From contig NZ_WJPK01000002.1 in NCBI RefSeq assembly GCF_009649685.1, positions 784,202 to 848,201 of the forward strand: a stretch of 64,000 nt of DNA, written 5' to 3'. The translations under genes were made by a program, and so were the position numbers. Each line of letters begins with the position of its first letter. Position 1 is the first letter of the stretch. The notes beneath the pieces are model-generated. The model made no database searches, was not told the DNA's origin, and saw only the letters and a list, made by a program, of their open reading frames with translations. The DNA is from Flavobacteriaceae bacterium EG-1. Lineage in GTDB: Bacteria; Bacteroidota; Bacteroidia; Flavobacteriales; Flavobacteriaceae. Below are positions 8,905 to 18,391 of the stretch, in pieces.

Positions 8905-10098
8905 ATGAAAGTATCAGTAAAAAATTTGTGGTTGTTAATTGTAGTAGTTACAATTTCGGCATGTACAAACTTGAAAAACGAATCGGAAACTCTAATTCAA
9001 AAAGAAGTTTTAAAAATAAAATCTGAAGTTGCACCTGATAAACGAGTTGCACTTTTTAATGTTGAGGTAGATAAAAATAAAGACCAATATATTTTAAAAG
9101 GGGAAAGTAATTTGCCAAATGCTGTGGCTTCATTAAAAGAAGAATTAACGTCTAAAAATATTAAATATAGTGATAGCATTCAATTGTTACCAGCGGCAAA
9201 CCTAAATGGGCAAACACAAGCAGTAATAAATATTTCTGTTGCTAATTTACGTAGTAAGCCAAAACATTCTGCTGAGTTGGCAACGCAAGCTACTTTAGGA
9301 ACACCAGTAAAAGTTTTAAAAGAACAAGAAGGGTGGTATTTAATACAAACGCCTGACAAATACCTGTCTTGGGTAGATGATGGAGGAATTGTTTTAATGG
9401 ATTCTATAAAGTTTAAAAATTGGAAAGAAAGAGATAAAATAATTTATACAAAAACTTATGGAAATTCTTATACCGATGTAAATGAAAACGAACTTGTTTC
9501 TGACTTAGTTGCAGGAGATGTTTTAGAATTGGTTAAACTTTCAAAAGAACATTTTGTTGTTTCGTACCCAGATGGAAGAATTGCTATGGTACGTTTGAAT
9601 GAGGCAGAAAATTATTTTAGTTGGATAAATGATTTGAACGCAACACCAGAGAATTTGGTTACAACATCAAAAACCTTAATGGGAGTTCCTTATTTATGGG
9701 GAGGTACTTCAACTAAAGGAGTTGATTGTAGCGGATTTACTAAAACAATCTATTTTTTAAACGGAATGGTAATTCCTAGAGACGCCTCACAACAAGTTCA
9801 CACAGGTAAATCTATAGACTCTGTTCAAAATTTTGAAAACCTAAGAGAAGGAGATTTATTATTTTTCGGACGAAAAGCTACTGATTCTACAGCTGAAAAA
9901 GTAGTTCATGTAGGTATGTGGATTGGCAATAATGAGTTTATACATTCATCAAACATGGTGCGAATAAGCAGCATGGATTCTAATGCAGATAATTTTGATG
10001 AATGGAATAAAAACAGGTATTTGCGAACCAAAAGAGTATTAAAAGAAGAAGGTGATGATCTTATTCATTTAACGCAGAGGCCTTTGTTTAAAGACTGA
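8905..10098 (+). CDS. SH3-domain NlpC/P60 (C40) peptidase lipoprotein
   Basis: A 397-residue exported cell-wall peptidase. The N-terminus is a lipoprotein signal (TISAC, Cys 20). A bacterial SH3 domain is seen at about 108-160 (ISVANLRSKPKHSAELATQA...GWYLIQTPDKYLSWVDD), and a second SH3-like stretch at about 180-232. The C-terminal NlpC/P60 domain (about 250-370) carries the catalytic Cys 275 in GVDCSGF, His 335 in VVHVGMWIG and a further His 347 in FIHSS. This domain order matches YkfC-type enzymes that cleave gamma-D-glutamyl-diamino-acid bonds in peptidoglycan peptides. The usual dipeptide epimerase neighbour is absent. The gene stands alone, convergent with the Gfo/Idh gene. Family assignment is secure; exact peptide specificity is inferred. 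Confidence 0.92.
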   Translation: MKVSVKNLWLLIVVVTISACTNLKNESETLIQKEVLKIKSEVAPDKRVALFNVEVDKNKDQYILKGESNLPNAVASLKEELTSKNIKYSDSIQLLPAANLNGQTQAVINISVANLRSKPKHSAELATQATLGTPVKVLKEQEGWYLIQTPDKYLSWVDDGGIVLMDSIKFKNWKERDKIIYTKTYGNSYTDVNENELVSDLVAGDVLELVKLSKEHFVVSYPDGRIAMVRLNEAENYFSWINDLNATPENLVTTSKTLMGVPYLWGGTSTKGVDCSGFTKTIYFLNGMVIPRDASQQVHTGKSIDSVQNFENLREGDLLFFGRKATDSTAEKVVHVGMWIGNNEFIHSSNMVRISSMDSNADNFDEWNKNRYLRTKRVLKEEGDDLIHLTQRPLFKD

Positions 10099-10122
10099 TA
10101 TCAAATTTTGCTGCAAAAACGA

Positions 10123-11184
10123 TTATAATTCAACAGTTTTCCCTGTTCTAAAAGATTCATCCGCAGCCAATACTATTCTTAAGCTGTTTACAGCATCCTG
10201 CAAATGGTTACTTAGGTCAATATTTTCTACAATTGATTTTAAGAAGTATTCTTGTTCTAATAGACAAAGACCATCATGGTCAGGCTCGTCAGAAGTATTA
10301 ATGATTTGGTCTTGTTTTGTAAAATTTCCTTTATTATCCAGTTCGGCATGATGTAACAGTAAACCGCCAGTCTTGGTATGATCTTCCACATTGTCAGAAT
10401 CACCTTTGGCATCATCGGAAATAGAAACACTGCCTTTTGGGCCGATAACATCTTTAATAAAAAATGCAGTTTCACTCATCATTGGTCCCCAACCGGCCTC
10501 GTACCATCCAACAGAACCATCTTTAAAACGTACTTGTAATTGGCCATAATTGTACATGTTTGCGTCAATTTCATCTGAAAGCCTAGCACCAATGGCACTT
10601 ACACTTATCGGTACCGATTGTGTCATCAAACACATTATATCTACATAATGTACTCCACAATCAACAATGGGAGACATACTATTCATCAACTGTTTATGTG
10701 TATACCACATGTCGCCAGAGGCTTGCTGGTTTAGGTTCATTCGCATTACCAAAGGTTTGCCTAAAGTTTTTGCTATTTCTACAAACTTTGCCCATGCAGG
10801 GTGTACTCTTAAAATATAGCCTACTACCATCTTTTTGTTTTTAGCTAATGCTAAATCAACTAGACTTTGAGCATCCGCAACCGTTAACGCTAATGGTTTT
10901 TCTACAAAAACATGAGCATTTGCATTGAGAGCTGCTTTTATATACGCTGCATGAGTGTCTGGGTACGTATTTATTGATACGACATCGGGTTTAGTTTCTT
11001 CGAGGGCCTTTTTATAATCAGCAAATGTTGGATATCCTCCTAATTCTTGAGAAAGGTTACCTCGGCTTTCCGGTTTTCTACTTACCAGACCGACTATTTC
11101 GAACCCTTCTAATTGATGATAAGCACGGGCATGAGAAGTTCCCATATTACCACAACCTACTACTAAAACCTTTAATTTTTTCAT
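10123..11184 (-). CDS. Gfo/Idh/MocA-family NAD(P)-dependent oxidoreductase
   Basis: A 353-residue protein without a signal peptide, hence cytoplasmic. The N-terminal Rossmann fold starts with VLVVGCGNMGTSHARAYH (dinucleotide motif GCGNMG) and contains the family EKP motif (VFVEKPLAL, about residue 94). The C-terminal alpha/beta domain has the usual HxxD-type segment DCGVHYVDIM, probably carrying the catalytic His. Such enzymes oxidise a sugar or inositol hydroxyl to a ketone with NAD(P). It heads the oxidative catabolic island and is divergent from the sulfatase gene at 11267. The substrate is not identifiable from sequence. Confidence 0.92.
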   Translation of the reverse strand: MKKLKVLVVGCGNMGTSHARAYHQLEGFEIVGLVSRKPESRGNLSQELGGYPTFADYKKALEETKPDVVSINTYPDTHAAYIKAALNANAHVFVEKPLALTVADAQSLVDLALAKNKKMVVGYILRVHPAWAKFVEIAKTLGKPLVMRMNLNQQASGDMWYTHKQLMNSMSPIVDCGVHYVDIMCLMTQSVPISVSAIGARLSDEIDANMYNYGQLQVRFKDGSVGWYEAGWGPMMSETAFFIKDVIGPKGSVSISDDAKGDSDNVEDHTKTGGLLLHHAELDNKGNFTKQDQIINTSDEPDHDGLCLLEQEYFLKSIVENIDLSNHLQDAVNSLRIVLAADESFRTGKTVEL

Positions 11185-11266
11185 CTTAAGTTACTTTTCA
11201 ATAATTCAATTTAGCTCATACAATTTGACTAAATTTATAGGAACAACCATAATTGAAATTTAATCA

Positions 11267-12823
11267 ATGAAATTGATAACTCCAACCATATCTCTGAAGT
11301 TTGTTAGCTTAATTCTTTTCCTTGCTTTTAGTATGTTTATTTTGTTAGGAATGAAAATTGAAAAAAACAATAGCATTTCAACCTCTGTTAAAAGACCTAA
11401 TATTGTTTTTATGATTGCAGATGATTGGTCTTTTCCACATGCTGGTATTTATGGAGATGAAACTGTTAGAACACCAACTTTTGACCGATTAGCAAATGAA
11501 GGGGCATTTTTTGAAAATGCGTATTGCGCAGCTCCTTCTTGTGCTCCTTCAAGAGCAAGTATTCTGTTAAGTAAATATCCACATCAAATGGAAAGTGCAG
11601 GCAATTTATGGTCTGTTATTCCCAAAAAATTTCCAAATTGGGTGTCATTATTGGAAAACGTTGGCTACCATACAGGAAGAAGTCGAAAAGGTTGGGCTCC
11701 TGGAGATTTTGTAGCAGGAGGTTATAAAAACAACCCTGCAGGAAAGGAATATGCAGATTTCAATTCTTTTTTAAATGCTAAAAAAAGTGGACAGCCCTTT
11801 GTTTATTGGTTTGGAAGTACTGATCCTCATCGTACTTATGAAACAAATTCTGGAGTAAAAACGGGAATGGATATAAGCTCTGTTAGTGTTCCTGGCTTTT
11901 TGCCTGATGTGGATTGTGTTCGTAATGATATAATGGATTATTATTTTGAAGTAGAGCGTTTTGATCGAGAATCTGGTGGTATCATAAATCGTTTAGCAAA
12001 AGATGGACTATTAGAAAATACAATCATTGTAATGACCAGCGATAACGGTATGCCTTTTCCTAGAGCTAAGGCCAATTTGTATGATTATGGATCAAGAATG
12101 CCTTTGGCAATTTATTGGAAAGGGCATATTGAAGGAGGTAAACGAATTTCTAGTTTTATGAACTTTATAGATTTTGGGCCAACTTTTTTAGAAGCTGCAT
12201 CGGTTGATATCCCTGAGGATTTTCAAGGTAATAGCTTGCTTGAACTGTTTTCTTCAAATAAAAAAAAATCTGATCGAAGTATGGTTTTTTTGGAACGAGA
12301 AAGACATGCCAATGTTCGAAAAGGTGATTTAAGTTATCCGGTAAGAGCTGTAAGAACAAAAGAGTATTTATATATTAAAAATTTTGAACCTAATCGTTGG
12401 CCTGGAGGTGACCCTGACACTCATGTTTCTGTTGGGCAATACGGTGATGTGGATAATTCTATTTCAAAATATCTAATTTTAAATATGAAGGGAAAACCAA
12501 CAGATAAAGATTATTTTAAGTTGGCATTTGACAAAAGACCTGCTGAAGAATTGTATGTTTTGAAAAATGATCCTTATAATTTGAAAAATGAAGCAGGTAA
12601 TGAAAAGTATAAACAAGCGCTATTAACCTTGAGAAATTCACTTCGTAATTGGATGATACAAACAAATGATTTGCGAGCTAAAGAACCAAACACAAATTAC
12701 TGGGATAAAGTATTATATACGCCAGATTATCAATACCATAATTTCAATCTTGAAGAACGTTTAAAGGCTTATAAAATGCTTAAAAATGAAAGCGGAAAAT
12801 ATAAAGAAGCTCCTTGTTTGTAA
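11267..12823 (+). CDS. Formylglycine-dependent sulfatase (S1 family), exported
   Basis: A 518-residue sulfatase with an N-terminal hydrophobic signal or anchor (about residues 11-29). The active-site signature is CAPSRAS, with Cys 92 converted to formylglycine by a maturase not in this window. Metal ligands are visible in FMIADD (Asp 52/53) and MTSDNG, and downstream segments match the type I sulfatase fold. It removes a sulfate ester from a saccharide in the periplasm. The position beside a Gfo/Idh dehydrogenase and upstream of a GH28-like protein suggests action on a sulfated algal polysaccharide fragment. The specific S1 subfamily cannot be set by eye. It ends two bases from the convergent PQQ dehydrogenase gene. 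Confidence 0.92.
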   Translation: MKLITPTISLKFVSLILFLAFSMFILLGMKIEKNNSISTSVKRPNIVFMIADDWSFPHAGIYGDETVRTPTFDRLANEGAFFENAYCAAPSCAPSRASILLSKYPHQMESAGNLWSVIPKKFPNWVSLLENVGYHTGRSRKGWAPGDFVAGGYKNNPAGKEYADFNSFLNAKKSGQPFVYWFGSTDPHRTYETNSGVKTGMDISSVSVPGFLPDVDCVRNDIMDYYFEVERFDRESGGIINRLAKDGLLENTIIVMTSDNGMPFPRAKANLYDYGSRMPLAIYWKGHIEGGKRISSFMNFIDFGPTFLEAASVDIPEDFQGNSLLELFSSNKKKSDRSMVFLERERHANVRKGDLSYPVRAVRTKEYLYIKNFEPNRWPGGDPDTHVSVGQYGDVDNSISKYLILNMKGKPTDKDYFKLAFDKRPAEELYVLKNDPYNLKNEAGNEKYKQALLTLRNSLRNWMIQTNDLRAKEPNTNYWDKVLYTPDYQYHNFNLEERLKAYKMLKNESGKYKEAPCL

Positions 12824-12824
12824 A

Positions 12825-14963
12825 TTAATTAGCGTTTAAAGAAAAAGCGATAATTTGATTCCCTTTTTCCGTTCCTAATTTTTCTCCTCCGCAGGCTATT
12901 GCTATATACTGTTTACCATTTATTTCGTACATAGCTGGAGTAGCAAAGGCAGCTGCAGGTAGTTTGTATTCCCAAAGAATAGTTCCATTGTGCTTATCAA
13001 AAACCCTAAAAAAACCATCTCTAGTTGCACCAATAAATAACAATCCGTTTTCGGTAACTACCGCTCCGCCATAATTTTCTGTTCCAGTATTAATACCCTG
13101 TTCATTTAATTCTGGAGTATTTCCAAAAGGAACAGACCATATATATTCACCCGAGTTTAAATCAATAGCATGTAAAGTACCCCAAGGTGGTGAAATTGCA
13201 GGTAATCCGTTGCTATCTAAAAACTTGTTATACCCTGCATGTTTATAAGGTAATGCATGCGATGTTGGCGGATATTCGGTTGTAGCTACTTCTTGTTTGT
13301 CGGCTTCATTAAATAAAAATTTTAGTAAAGCGTTTTTTTCATCTTTTTTTATTTGAGGAAAGCCTGTCATCATTCCTTTGCCTTGTGCTATAATTGTTGA
13401 TACGTCTTCTTTTTTTAACCGGTCTTTTAAACCTAATAAAGACGGAAAGCCACTTGCAGTTAATCCTTCGCGATTTTCTTGATGACAGGTAACACAATAT
13501 TTAAAATACGTGCGTTCACCGAAAGGTCGATCAGGAGCAATACTATCATTTTCCTTCATTTGTAAAATCCATGCCATTTCATTGGAATTCACGTAGATAA
13601 TCCCATCATTTGGGTCTGCAGCAGTGCCTCCCCATTCTGCGGCTCCGTCATATCCAGGTAATAAAAAAACTGGATTTAAGGCTGGTGGAGCATTGATACG
13701 GGTATCAGATTTTTTAAAAATTTCTAGCAATGAATCCTTATTTTCTGCAAATGGACTAATATCATTTTCTGTAATTTCAGTCGACTGCCTCGCAAAAGGC
13801 TTAGGTTTTACAGGAAAAGGTTGGGTTGGCCATGCCTGTTCACCATCTAATGTTGAAGTTGGCATGGGTAGCTCTTCAACATCAAATAGGGGTTCACCAG
13901 TTGCCCTATCAAATAAATAAACAAAACCTTGTTTGGTAACTTGTGCTACAGCTGGAATTTTTTTTCCATCGCGTTCTACAATTAAAAGGTTTGGTGGGGC
14001 AGGGGGGTCTCGGTCCCATAAATCATGATGTGTCATTTGAAAATGCCATATATATTCTCCAGTTTGGGCATTCAATGCCAATAAAGAATTAGAATACAAA
14101 TTACTGCCTTTTCGAATTCCACCATAAAAATCAGGTGCAGCAGAACCTGTTGGCACATAAATTATTCCTGTTTTTTCGTCGACGGCCATGCCTGCCCAGT
14201 TGTTAGCTGCTCCGGTCATTTCGCGTTCAATATCACTCTTGAATTGCCAAGTTTCGGAACCTTTTTCTCCTATATCAGGAATAGTTTTAAAAACCCATTC
14301 AACATCGCCAGTAATAACATTAAAGGCCATAATAATTCCTGGAGGTGCGCCAACATCTTCTGATACTCGTAACGGCATTACAATTAGGTCTTTATAAATA
14401 GTTCCTGGTGTATTTGATATAACAAATTTGTCTTTTGCAGATGCTGACATTCCAGAACGCAAATCTATTTTACCATTGTTTCCAAAACTGGATATTGGCT
14501 TACCCGTTAGAGCATTTAATGCAAAAAGATGAGGTCCACGGGTGCAAAAAATGCGTTTGTCATTATTCTTTTCCCAATACGAAAGTCCACGCGAAGTAGA
14601 ATGCCATACTTGAACAGAATCTCCAAATTGCCAAATTTCCGAACCTGTTTCTGCATTTATAGCTACAACTCTTAATGCAGCGGTGACCCCAAATAACATA
14701 CTGTCAACCACAAGTGGATTCATTTGCATTTGACCCCAATCTTTGGCTTTATATGACCAAGCAACTTTTAAATCCTTTACATTTTCTTTAGTAATTTGAG
14801 ATAGGGTAGAATAATGGCTACGCCCTGAGTCGCCTAAATAATTAGACCAAGTTGTATACACTTTTTCGTTTTCCTCATTTTTTTGAATTGATTCACAGGA
14901 TAAAAAAAAAGCACAATAGAGTAATAACCCAAAAGGAAGGAAACGAATTGCTTTTAAAGACAT
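12825..14963 (-). CDS. PQQ-dependent dehydrogenase with embedded cytochrome c domain, lipoprotein
   Basis: A 712-residue quinohemoprotein. The lipoprotein signal ends at FFLSC (Cys 23). Quinoprotein propeller blades with AxTGxxxW motifs follow (INAETGSEIWQF, NVITGDVEWVF, NAQTGEYIWHF, DRATGEPLF, DLNSGEYIWSV, DKHNGTILWEY). It resembles membrane or soluble glucose-dehydrogenase-type quinoproteins (THHDLWDRDPPAPP). A single c-type heme site, YCVTCHQ (Cys 490, Cys 493, His 494), lies between propeller blades at about 482-560, and the blades resume afterwards. It would oxidise a sugar or alcohol in the periplasm and pass electrons through its heme to the respiratory chain. PQQ synthesis genes are not in the window, so cofactor supply is unknown. 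Confidence 0.92.
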   Translation of the reverse strand: MSLKAIRFLPFGLLLYCAFFLSCESIQKNEENEKVYTTWSNYLGDSGRSHYSTLSQITKENVKDLKVAWSYKAKDWGQMQMNPLVVDSMLFGVTAALRVVAINAETGSEIWQFGDSVQVWHSTSRGLSYWEKNNDKRIFCTRGPHLFALNALTGKPISSFGNNGKIDLRSGMSASAKDKFVISNTPGTIYKDLIVMPLRVSEDVGAPPGIIMAFNVITGDVEWVFKTIPDIGEKGSETWQFKSDIEREMTGAANNWAGMAVDEKTGIIYVPTGSAAPDFYGGIRKGSNLYSNSLLALNAQTGEYIWHFQMTHHDLWDRDPPAPPNLLIVERDGKKIPAVAQVTKQGFVYLFDRATGEPLFDVEELPMPTSTLDGEQAWPTQPFPVKPKPFARQSTEITENDISPFAENKDSLLEIFKKSDTRINAPPALNPVFLLPGYDGAAEWGGTAADPNDGIIYVNSNEMAWILQMKENDSIAPDRPFGERTYFKYCVTCHQENREGLTASGFPSLLGLKDRLKKEDVSTIIAQGKGMMTGFPQIKKDEKNALLKFLFNEADKQEVATTEYPPTSHALPYKHAGYNKFLDSNGLPAISPPWGTLHAIDLNSGEYIWSVPFGNTPELNEQGINTGTENYGGAVVTENGLLFIGATRDGFFRVFDKHNGTILWEYKLPAAAFATPAMYEINGKQYIAIACGGEKLGTEKGNQIIAFSLNAN

Positions 14964-15039
14964 GTTTAGTTTTGAAGATTACCTCTTAAAAGTAATCAAA
15001 AAAAATACTGAACCAAAGAAGGGTTAATTATTGAAAACT

Positions 15040-15768
15040 TTATTTTCTTACCTTACGTTCACCGGTGTGGTCAACGCCTTTTTCTCGCTCTAACTCAATC
15101 ATAGCCTTAGGCCGAAAATTTGTTATCATGGCTCGGCGATTATCAGCGGTAGTATTCCCTCGACTGTAATGTAAAGTGCCACCTTGGTGAAAAACACAAG
15201 AACCAGGATTTAGTTCAATAAAAACAGAATTTTCTTCATCACCATCACATTGTAAAGCGCCTTTGTTTCCGGTTTGACTATGAGGCACTAAATTAGATAA
15301 GTGCGATTTTGGTGTGTACCACATGCAACCATTTTCCTTGTATGCAGGATCTATGGCAACCCAACAACTAGCCGCTCTTTTATCTGGCATGTCTATCCAA
15401 TAAGCGGCATCTTGATGCCAAGGGGTAATGGTATCGGTAAACGGAGCTTTATTAATTAACATATCAAAATCTAACTCAATATCATCACCCATTAATTCTT
15501 TAGCAATGGCAAGTGATTTTAAATGAAGCGCTTTTTCTTTCAATTCAGGCACCAATTTGCTAGGAACCATAATTTGAGTAATCTTTTCTTTTTTATCATC
15601 ACTTCCCGAAAGGTCGGAACGATATTGCGAAGCATCTATGCTATTATCTAAAAAGGCGTTGTATAGGCTACTGTAATATTCAACTTCAGTTGCAGTAATT
15701 AAACTTTGAACAACTAAGTATCCTTCAGTTTTGAAAAAAGTTTTTTGCTCTTCTGTGAGTAAGCCCAT
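15040..15768 (-). CDS. Phytanoyl-CoA dioxygenase (PhyH) family protein
   Basis: A 242-residue Fe(II)/2-oxoglutarate-type dioxygenase. The iron-binding HxD is in PWHQDAAYWID (about residues 117-126). The distal His is in VFHQGGTLHYSRGN, and an Arg likely to bind 2-oxoglutarate follows (RRAMITNF). No signal peptide is present, so it is cytoplasmic. Members hydroxylate or oxidatively modify small molecules of many types, and in marine Bacteroidota they often occur in carbohydrate clusters with unknown substrates. It lies between the PQQ dehydrogenase and the GH28-like gene on the same strand, with gaps of about 60-75 bases, compatible with one transcript. Confidence 0.88.
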   Translation of the reverse strand: MGLLTEEQKTFFKTEGYLVVQSLITATEVEYYSSLYNAFLDNSIDASQYRSDLSGSDDKKEKITQIMVPSKLVPELKEKALHLKSLAIAKELMGDDIELDFDMLINKAPFTDTITPWHQDAAYWIDMPDKRAASCWVAIDPAYKENGCMWYTPKSHLSNLVPHSQTGNKGALQCDGDEENSVFIELNPGSCVFHQGGTLHYSRGNTTADNRRAMITNFRPKAMIELEREKGVDHTGERKVRK

Positions 15769-15831
15769 TCTAATCTTATTCGTAATTAAAAATAAAAAAT
15801 TAGCTAATAAACTGTGTTAATTATTTGAAAA

Positions 15832-17358
15832 CTAATCATTAATAAACTCTAAATACTCACCTTCTGTCCAACCCAAAGGAGCGGCTATAGCATGATTTGT
15901 AACTGCTTTTCCTTTTACCAAAGGTTTTGTGCCATCTGCATCTTGCCACATTACATTTTTAATATGTAACCCTTGTACATCGTCGACTATAATTGGAAAC
16001 CGCGAATCTGGAATCTCCGTACCAATATTTAGGTTGTCAATAGAAATGCCTTCTGCATGTCTAATGAAAAAAGCACTACTTGGTAAGTTGCCATATGTTA
16101 TAGCATGTGGATATCCTTTTTCATCTTCTTCAACAGTTCTATTAAAATCGCCCATTTTTAATCCACCCTTTGAGAATAACTTAATATTGTTTAATGAAAC
16201 ATTTTTGATAGGGTATCCTTCTAATCCAGTAATTGATGACCCCCAAGTTCCTGAATCATAAGCAACAACATTGCTTATTGAAATGTTTTTAACTTCACCA
16301 ATATTGTTTACAACTGCTCCAGGTGTATGTGGTCTTGCTCTATTTCCTAAACGAATATATATTGGTGATTCAGTGCCATGAATGGTTAAGTTATTAACCG
16401 TGAAACCTTCTAGTATACCACCATCAACAATCATTAATGAAAGACCAGAAACACCAATTCTAGGTGTATCCCAAATAGGCTTTCCTTTTTCTTTTGAAGG
16501 CTTTACTACACAATTGCTAATGGTTACATTTTTGAATCCACCAGTAGTTTCGGTTCCAGCCTTTATAGCATTACAAAAACTACTCACCACACAATTTGTT
16601 ATAACAATATCTTCACAAGCCGCGGCACCGGTACTTTTTAATACAATACCATCATCATCGGAATCAATTATACTGTTTGATAAAACAACACGACGACAAC
16701 CGTCTATATCGATACCATCATTATTACGACTACCATGGCTGTAGACATATGTATTCGTAATAAATAAATCTTCACAATCTAGATAATGCTGGTTCCAAAT
16801 AGCAGCATTTAACATACGCAAACCATCTACCTTTATATTTTTACAAGAAATTAAAAGAATGTTCCTAGGCCTTCCATCTACATCACCAGCGTAAGGATTA
16901 GGCATTGGCGTGTGGAGAGGACCTTGCCCATCAATGGTTCCATTTCCTGTTAAGGCAATATTTTCCTGGCCTTCGGCATAAATTAATGCATTAAAGCCGC
17001 CTAATTGATCTTTATGTGAGCGGTATTTGGGCATTGGTTGTAATGGAAAGTCCGCTACATCTGTACTCGATAATAAAACAGAATTATGTTCAAAATGTAA
17101 CTCAACATTGCTTTTTAATAGAATGGTTCCCGATTTAAAAATACCAGAAGGAATTATTACAGTACCACCACCGTTTGAAACACAAGCATCAATGGCTTTT
17201 TGTATAAATTTTGTATTTAAAACTTCACCATCGCCAACAGCACCAAAATCGGTAATGTTATACCTACTATCTTTAGGTAGGCAATCATCAGATGCATAAG
17301 AGTAATTGTGGATTTGAGAAAGAAAAAAAACAATAAAGCTAATGTGTAAAATTTTCAT
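15832..17358 (-). CDS. GH28-like right-handed beta-helix protein, exported
   Basis: A 508-residue protein with a signal peptide (to about SYASD, residue 24). The opening YNITDFGAVGDGEVLNT...IQKAIDAC...GGGTVIIPSGIFKSGTI is the classic start of pectin-lyase-fold polygalacturonase-like enzymes. The expected acidic motifs occur as RNNDGIDID (about 211-218) and DSDDDGIVLKS (232-242). However, the GHG motif of canonical GH28 enzymes is replaced by FCNAIKAGTE (about 261-270). It probably hydrolyses a uronic-acid or related glycosidic bond in the periplasm, but the altered site argues for a non-pectin substrate or another activity. It is divergent from the DUF1080 gene at 17482. Confidence 0.85.
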   Translation of the reverse strand: MKILHISFIVFFLSQIHNYSYASDDCLPKDSRYNITDFGAVGDGEVLNTKFIQKAIDACVSNGGGTVIIPSGIFKSGTILLKSNVELHFEHNSVLLSSTDVADFPLQPMPKYRSHKDQLGGFNALIYAEGQENIALTGNGTIDGQGPLHTPMPNPYAGDVDGRPRNILLISCKNIKVDGLRMLNAAIWNQHYLDCEDLFITNTYVYSHGSRNNDGIDIDGCRRVVLSNSIIDSDDDGIVLKSTGAAACEDIVITNCVVSSFCNAIKAGTETTGGFKNVTISNCVVKPSKEKGKPIWDTPRIGVSGLSLMIVDGGILEGFTVNNLTIHGTESPIYIRLGNRARPHTPGAVVNNIGEVKNISISNVVAYDSGTWGSSITGLEGYPIKNVSLNNIKLFSKGGLKMGDFNRTVEEDEKGYPHAITYGNLPSSAFFIRHAEGISIDNLNIGTEIPDSRFPIIVDDVQGLHIKNVMWQDADGTKPLVKGKAVTNHAIAAPLGWTEGEYLEFIND

Positions 17359-17481
17359 AGATACTTTTAATTTATTATTGAAAAGTACAGTTATTTATAC
17401 GAAAGACAAAGCAATATTTTCCTCACTTTTAATTCTTTTCAAATGAGTATATTGGTGTGTTATTTATCTTAAATTGATATT

Positions 17482-18360
17482 ATGAAAAATAGATTTGTTT
17501 CATATTCTAAAATTGTCATATTCGTAATTTTATTTGCGAATTTTAGAGGCTTTTCTCAAAATGAAGAGATTAACAAAGGAGAATGGGTGGCTATGTTTAA
17601 CGGAGAAAATCTTAATGGATGGACCACAAAAATTCAACATTATGATGTTGGAGTTAATTATGGTGATACTTTTCGCGCTGAAGATAATATGATAAAAGTA
17701 AGGTATGACAAGTATGAAGGAGATTTTAATGATCGTTATGGACATTTATATTTTGACCAACCTTATTCGTACTTTCATTTGGCATTAGAATATAGAATTG
17801 TTGGCGAATTACATCCAGGGTCTGCAAGTTATACCATAAAAAATAGTGGTTTAATGTTTCACTCACAAGACCCTAGAACAATGCTTAAAGAACAAGATTG
17901 GCCTATTTCTGTGGAAATGCAGTTTTTAGCGGGAGTTGAAGAAGGAAAAGAACGGCCAACAGGTAACATGTGTTCTCCTGGAACAGATATCGTTTATGAA
18001 GGAAAAATTGATGAAAGACATTGTGTGCCTTCTAGCTCAAAGACATATTATGGGGATCAGTGGGTAAAAGCAGAGCTAATTGTATATGGCGACTCTTTAG
18101 TGAAACACATTATTAATGGAAACGAGGTTTTGCGTTATACAAAACCACAAATAGGAGGTGGGGTAGCAAATAGATATGATCCAAAAATTAAAATTGATGG
18201 TAAGTTATTAACTGAAGGTTTTATTGCTTTGCAAAGTGAATCCCAACCGATAGACTTTAGGAACATTAAAATAAAAAACCTTAAAGGATGCATGGACCCT
18301 AAAGCAAAGAATTTTAAAGCGTATTATGTGAAATCAGATAAAAAAAGCTGCGCTTATTAG
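17482..18360 (+). CDS. DUF1080 (3-keto-disaccharide hydrolase-like) protein, exported
   Basis: A 292-residue exported protein: signal peptide ending near FRGFSQ (residue 26), then a DUF1080 jelly-roll domain (about 32-265) starting WVAMFNGENLNGWTT and including DTFRAEDNMIKVRYDKYEGDF and a late GFIALQSESQPIDFRNIKIK. Members of this family act on 3-keto-glycosides or resemble concanavalin-like lectins. They pair with Gfo/Idh oxidoreductases in the recently recognised 3-keto route of glycoside cleavage. The last 24 residues form a small Cys-flanked tail (GCMDPKAKNFKAYYV...SC) found on other Bacteroidota DUF1080 proteins. It ends about 30 bases from the convergent VOC gene. Enzymatic role is inferred from family only. 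Confidence 0.87.
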   Translation: MKNRFVSYSKIVIFVILFANFRGFSQNEEINKGEWVAMFNGENLNGWTTKIQHYDVGVNYGDTFRAEDNMIKVRYDKYEGDFNDRYGHLYFDQPYSYFHLALEYRIVGELHPGSASYTIKNSGLMFHSQDPRTMLKEQDWPISVEMQFLAGVEEGKERPTGNMCSPGTDIVYEGKIDERHCVPSSSKTYYGDQWVKAELIVYGDSLVKHIINGNEVLRYTKPQIGGGVANRYDPKIKIDGKLLTEGFIALQSESQPIDFRNIKIKNLKGCMDPKAKNFKAYYVKSDKKSCAY

Positions 18361-18391
18361 ATGGATTTTCGAAATATCCTAAGATAAGAAC

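Noticed and set aside
7551-10098. Complete restriction-modification or defence island
   Set aside because: Neighbours are a propeller lipoprotein and an NlpC/P60 cell-wall peptidase; no nuclease, helicase or control gene is present.
16382-16744. 120-codon open frame on the + strand inside the GH28-like gene
   Set aside because: It lies antisense within a well-supported gene and has no signal or family character; several other such antisense frames were discarded for the same reason.
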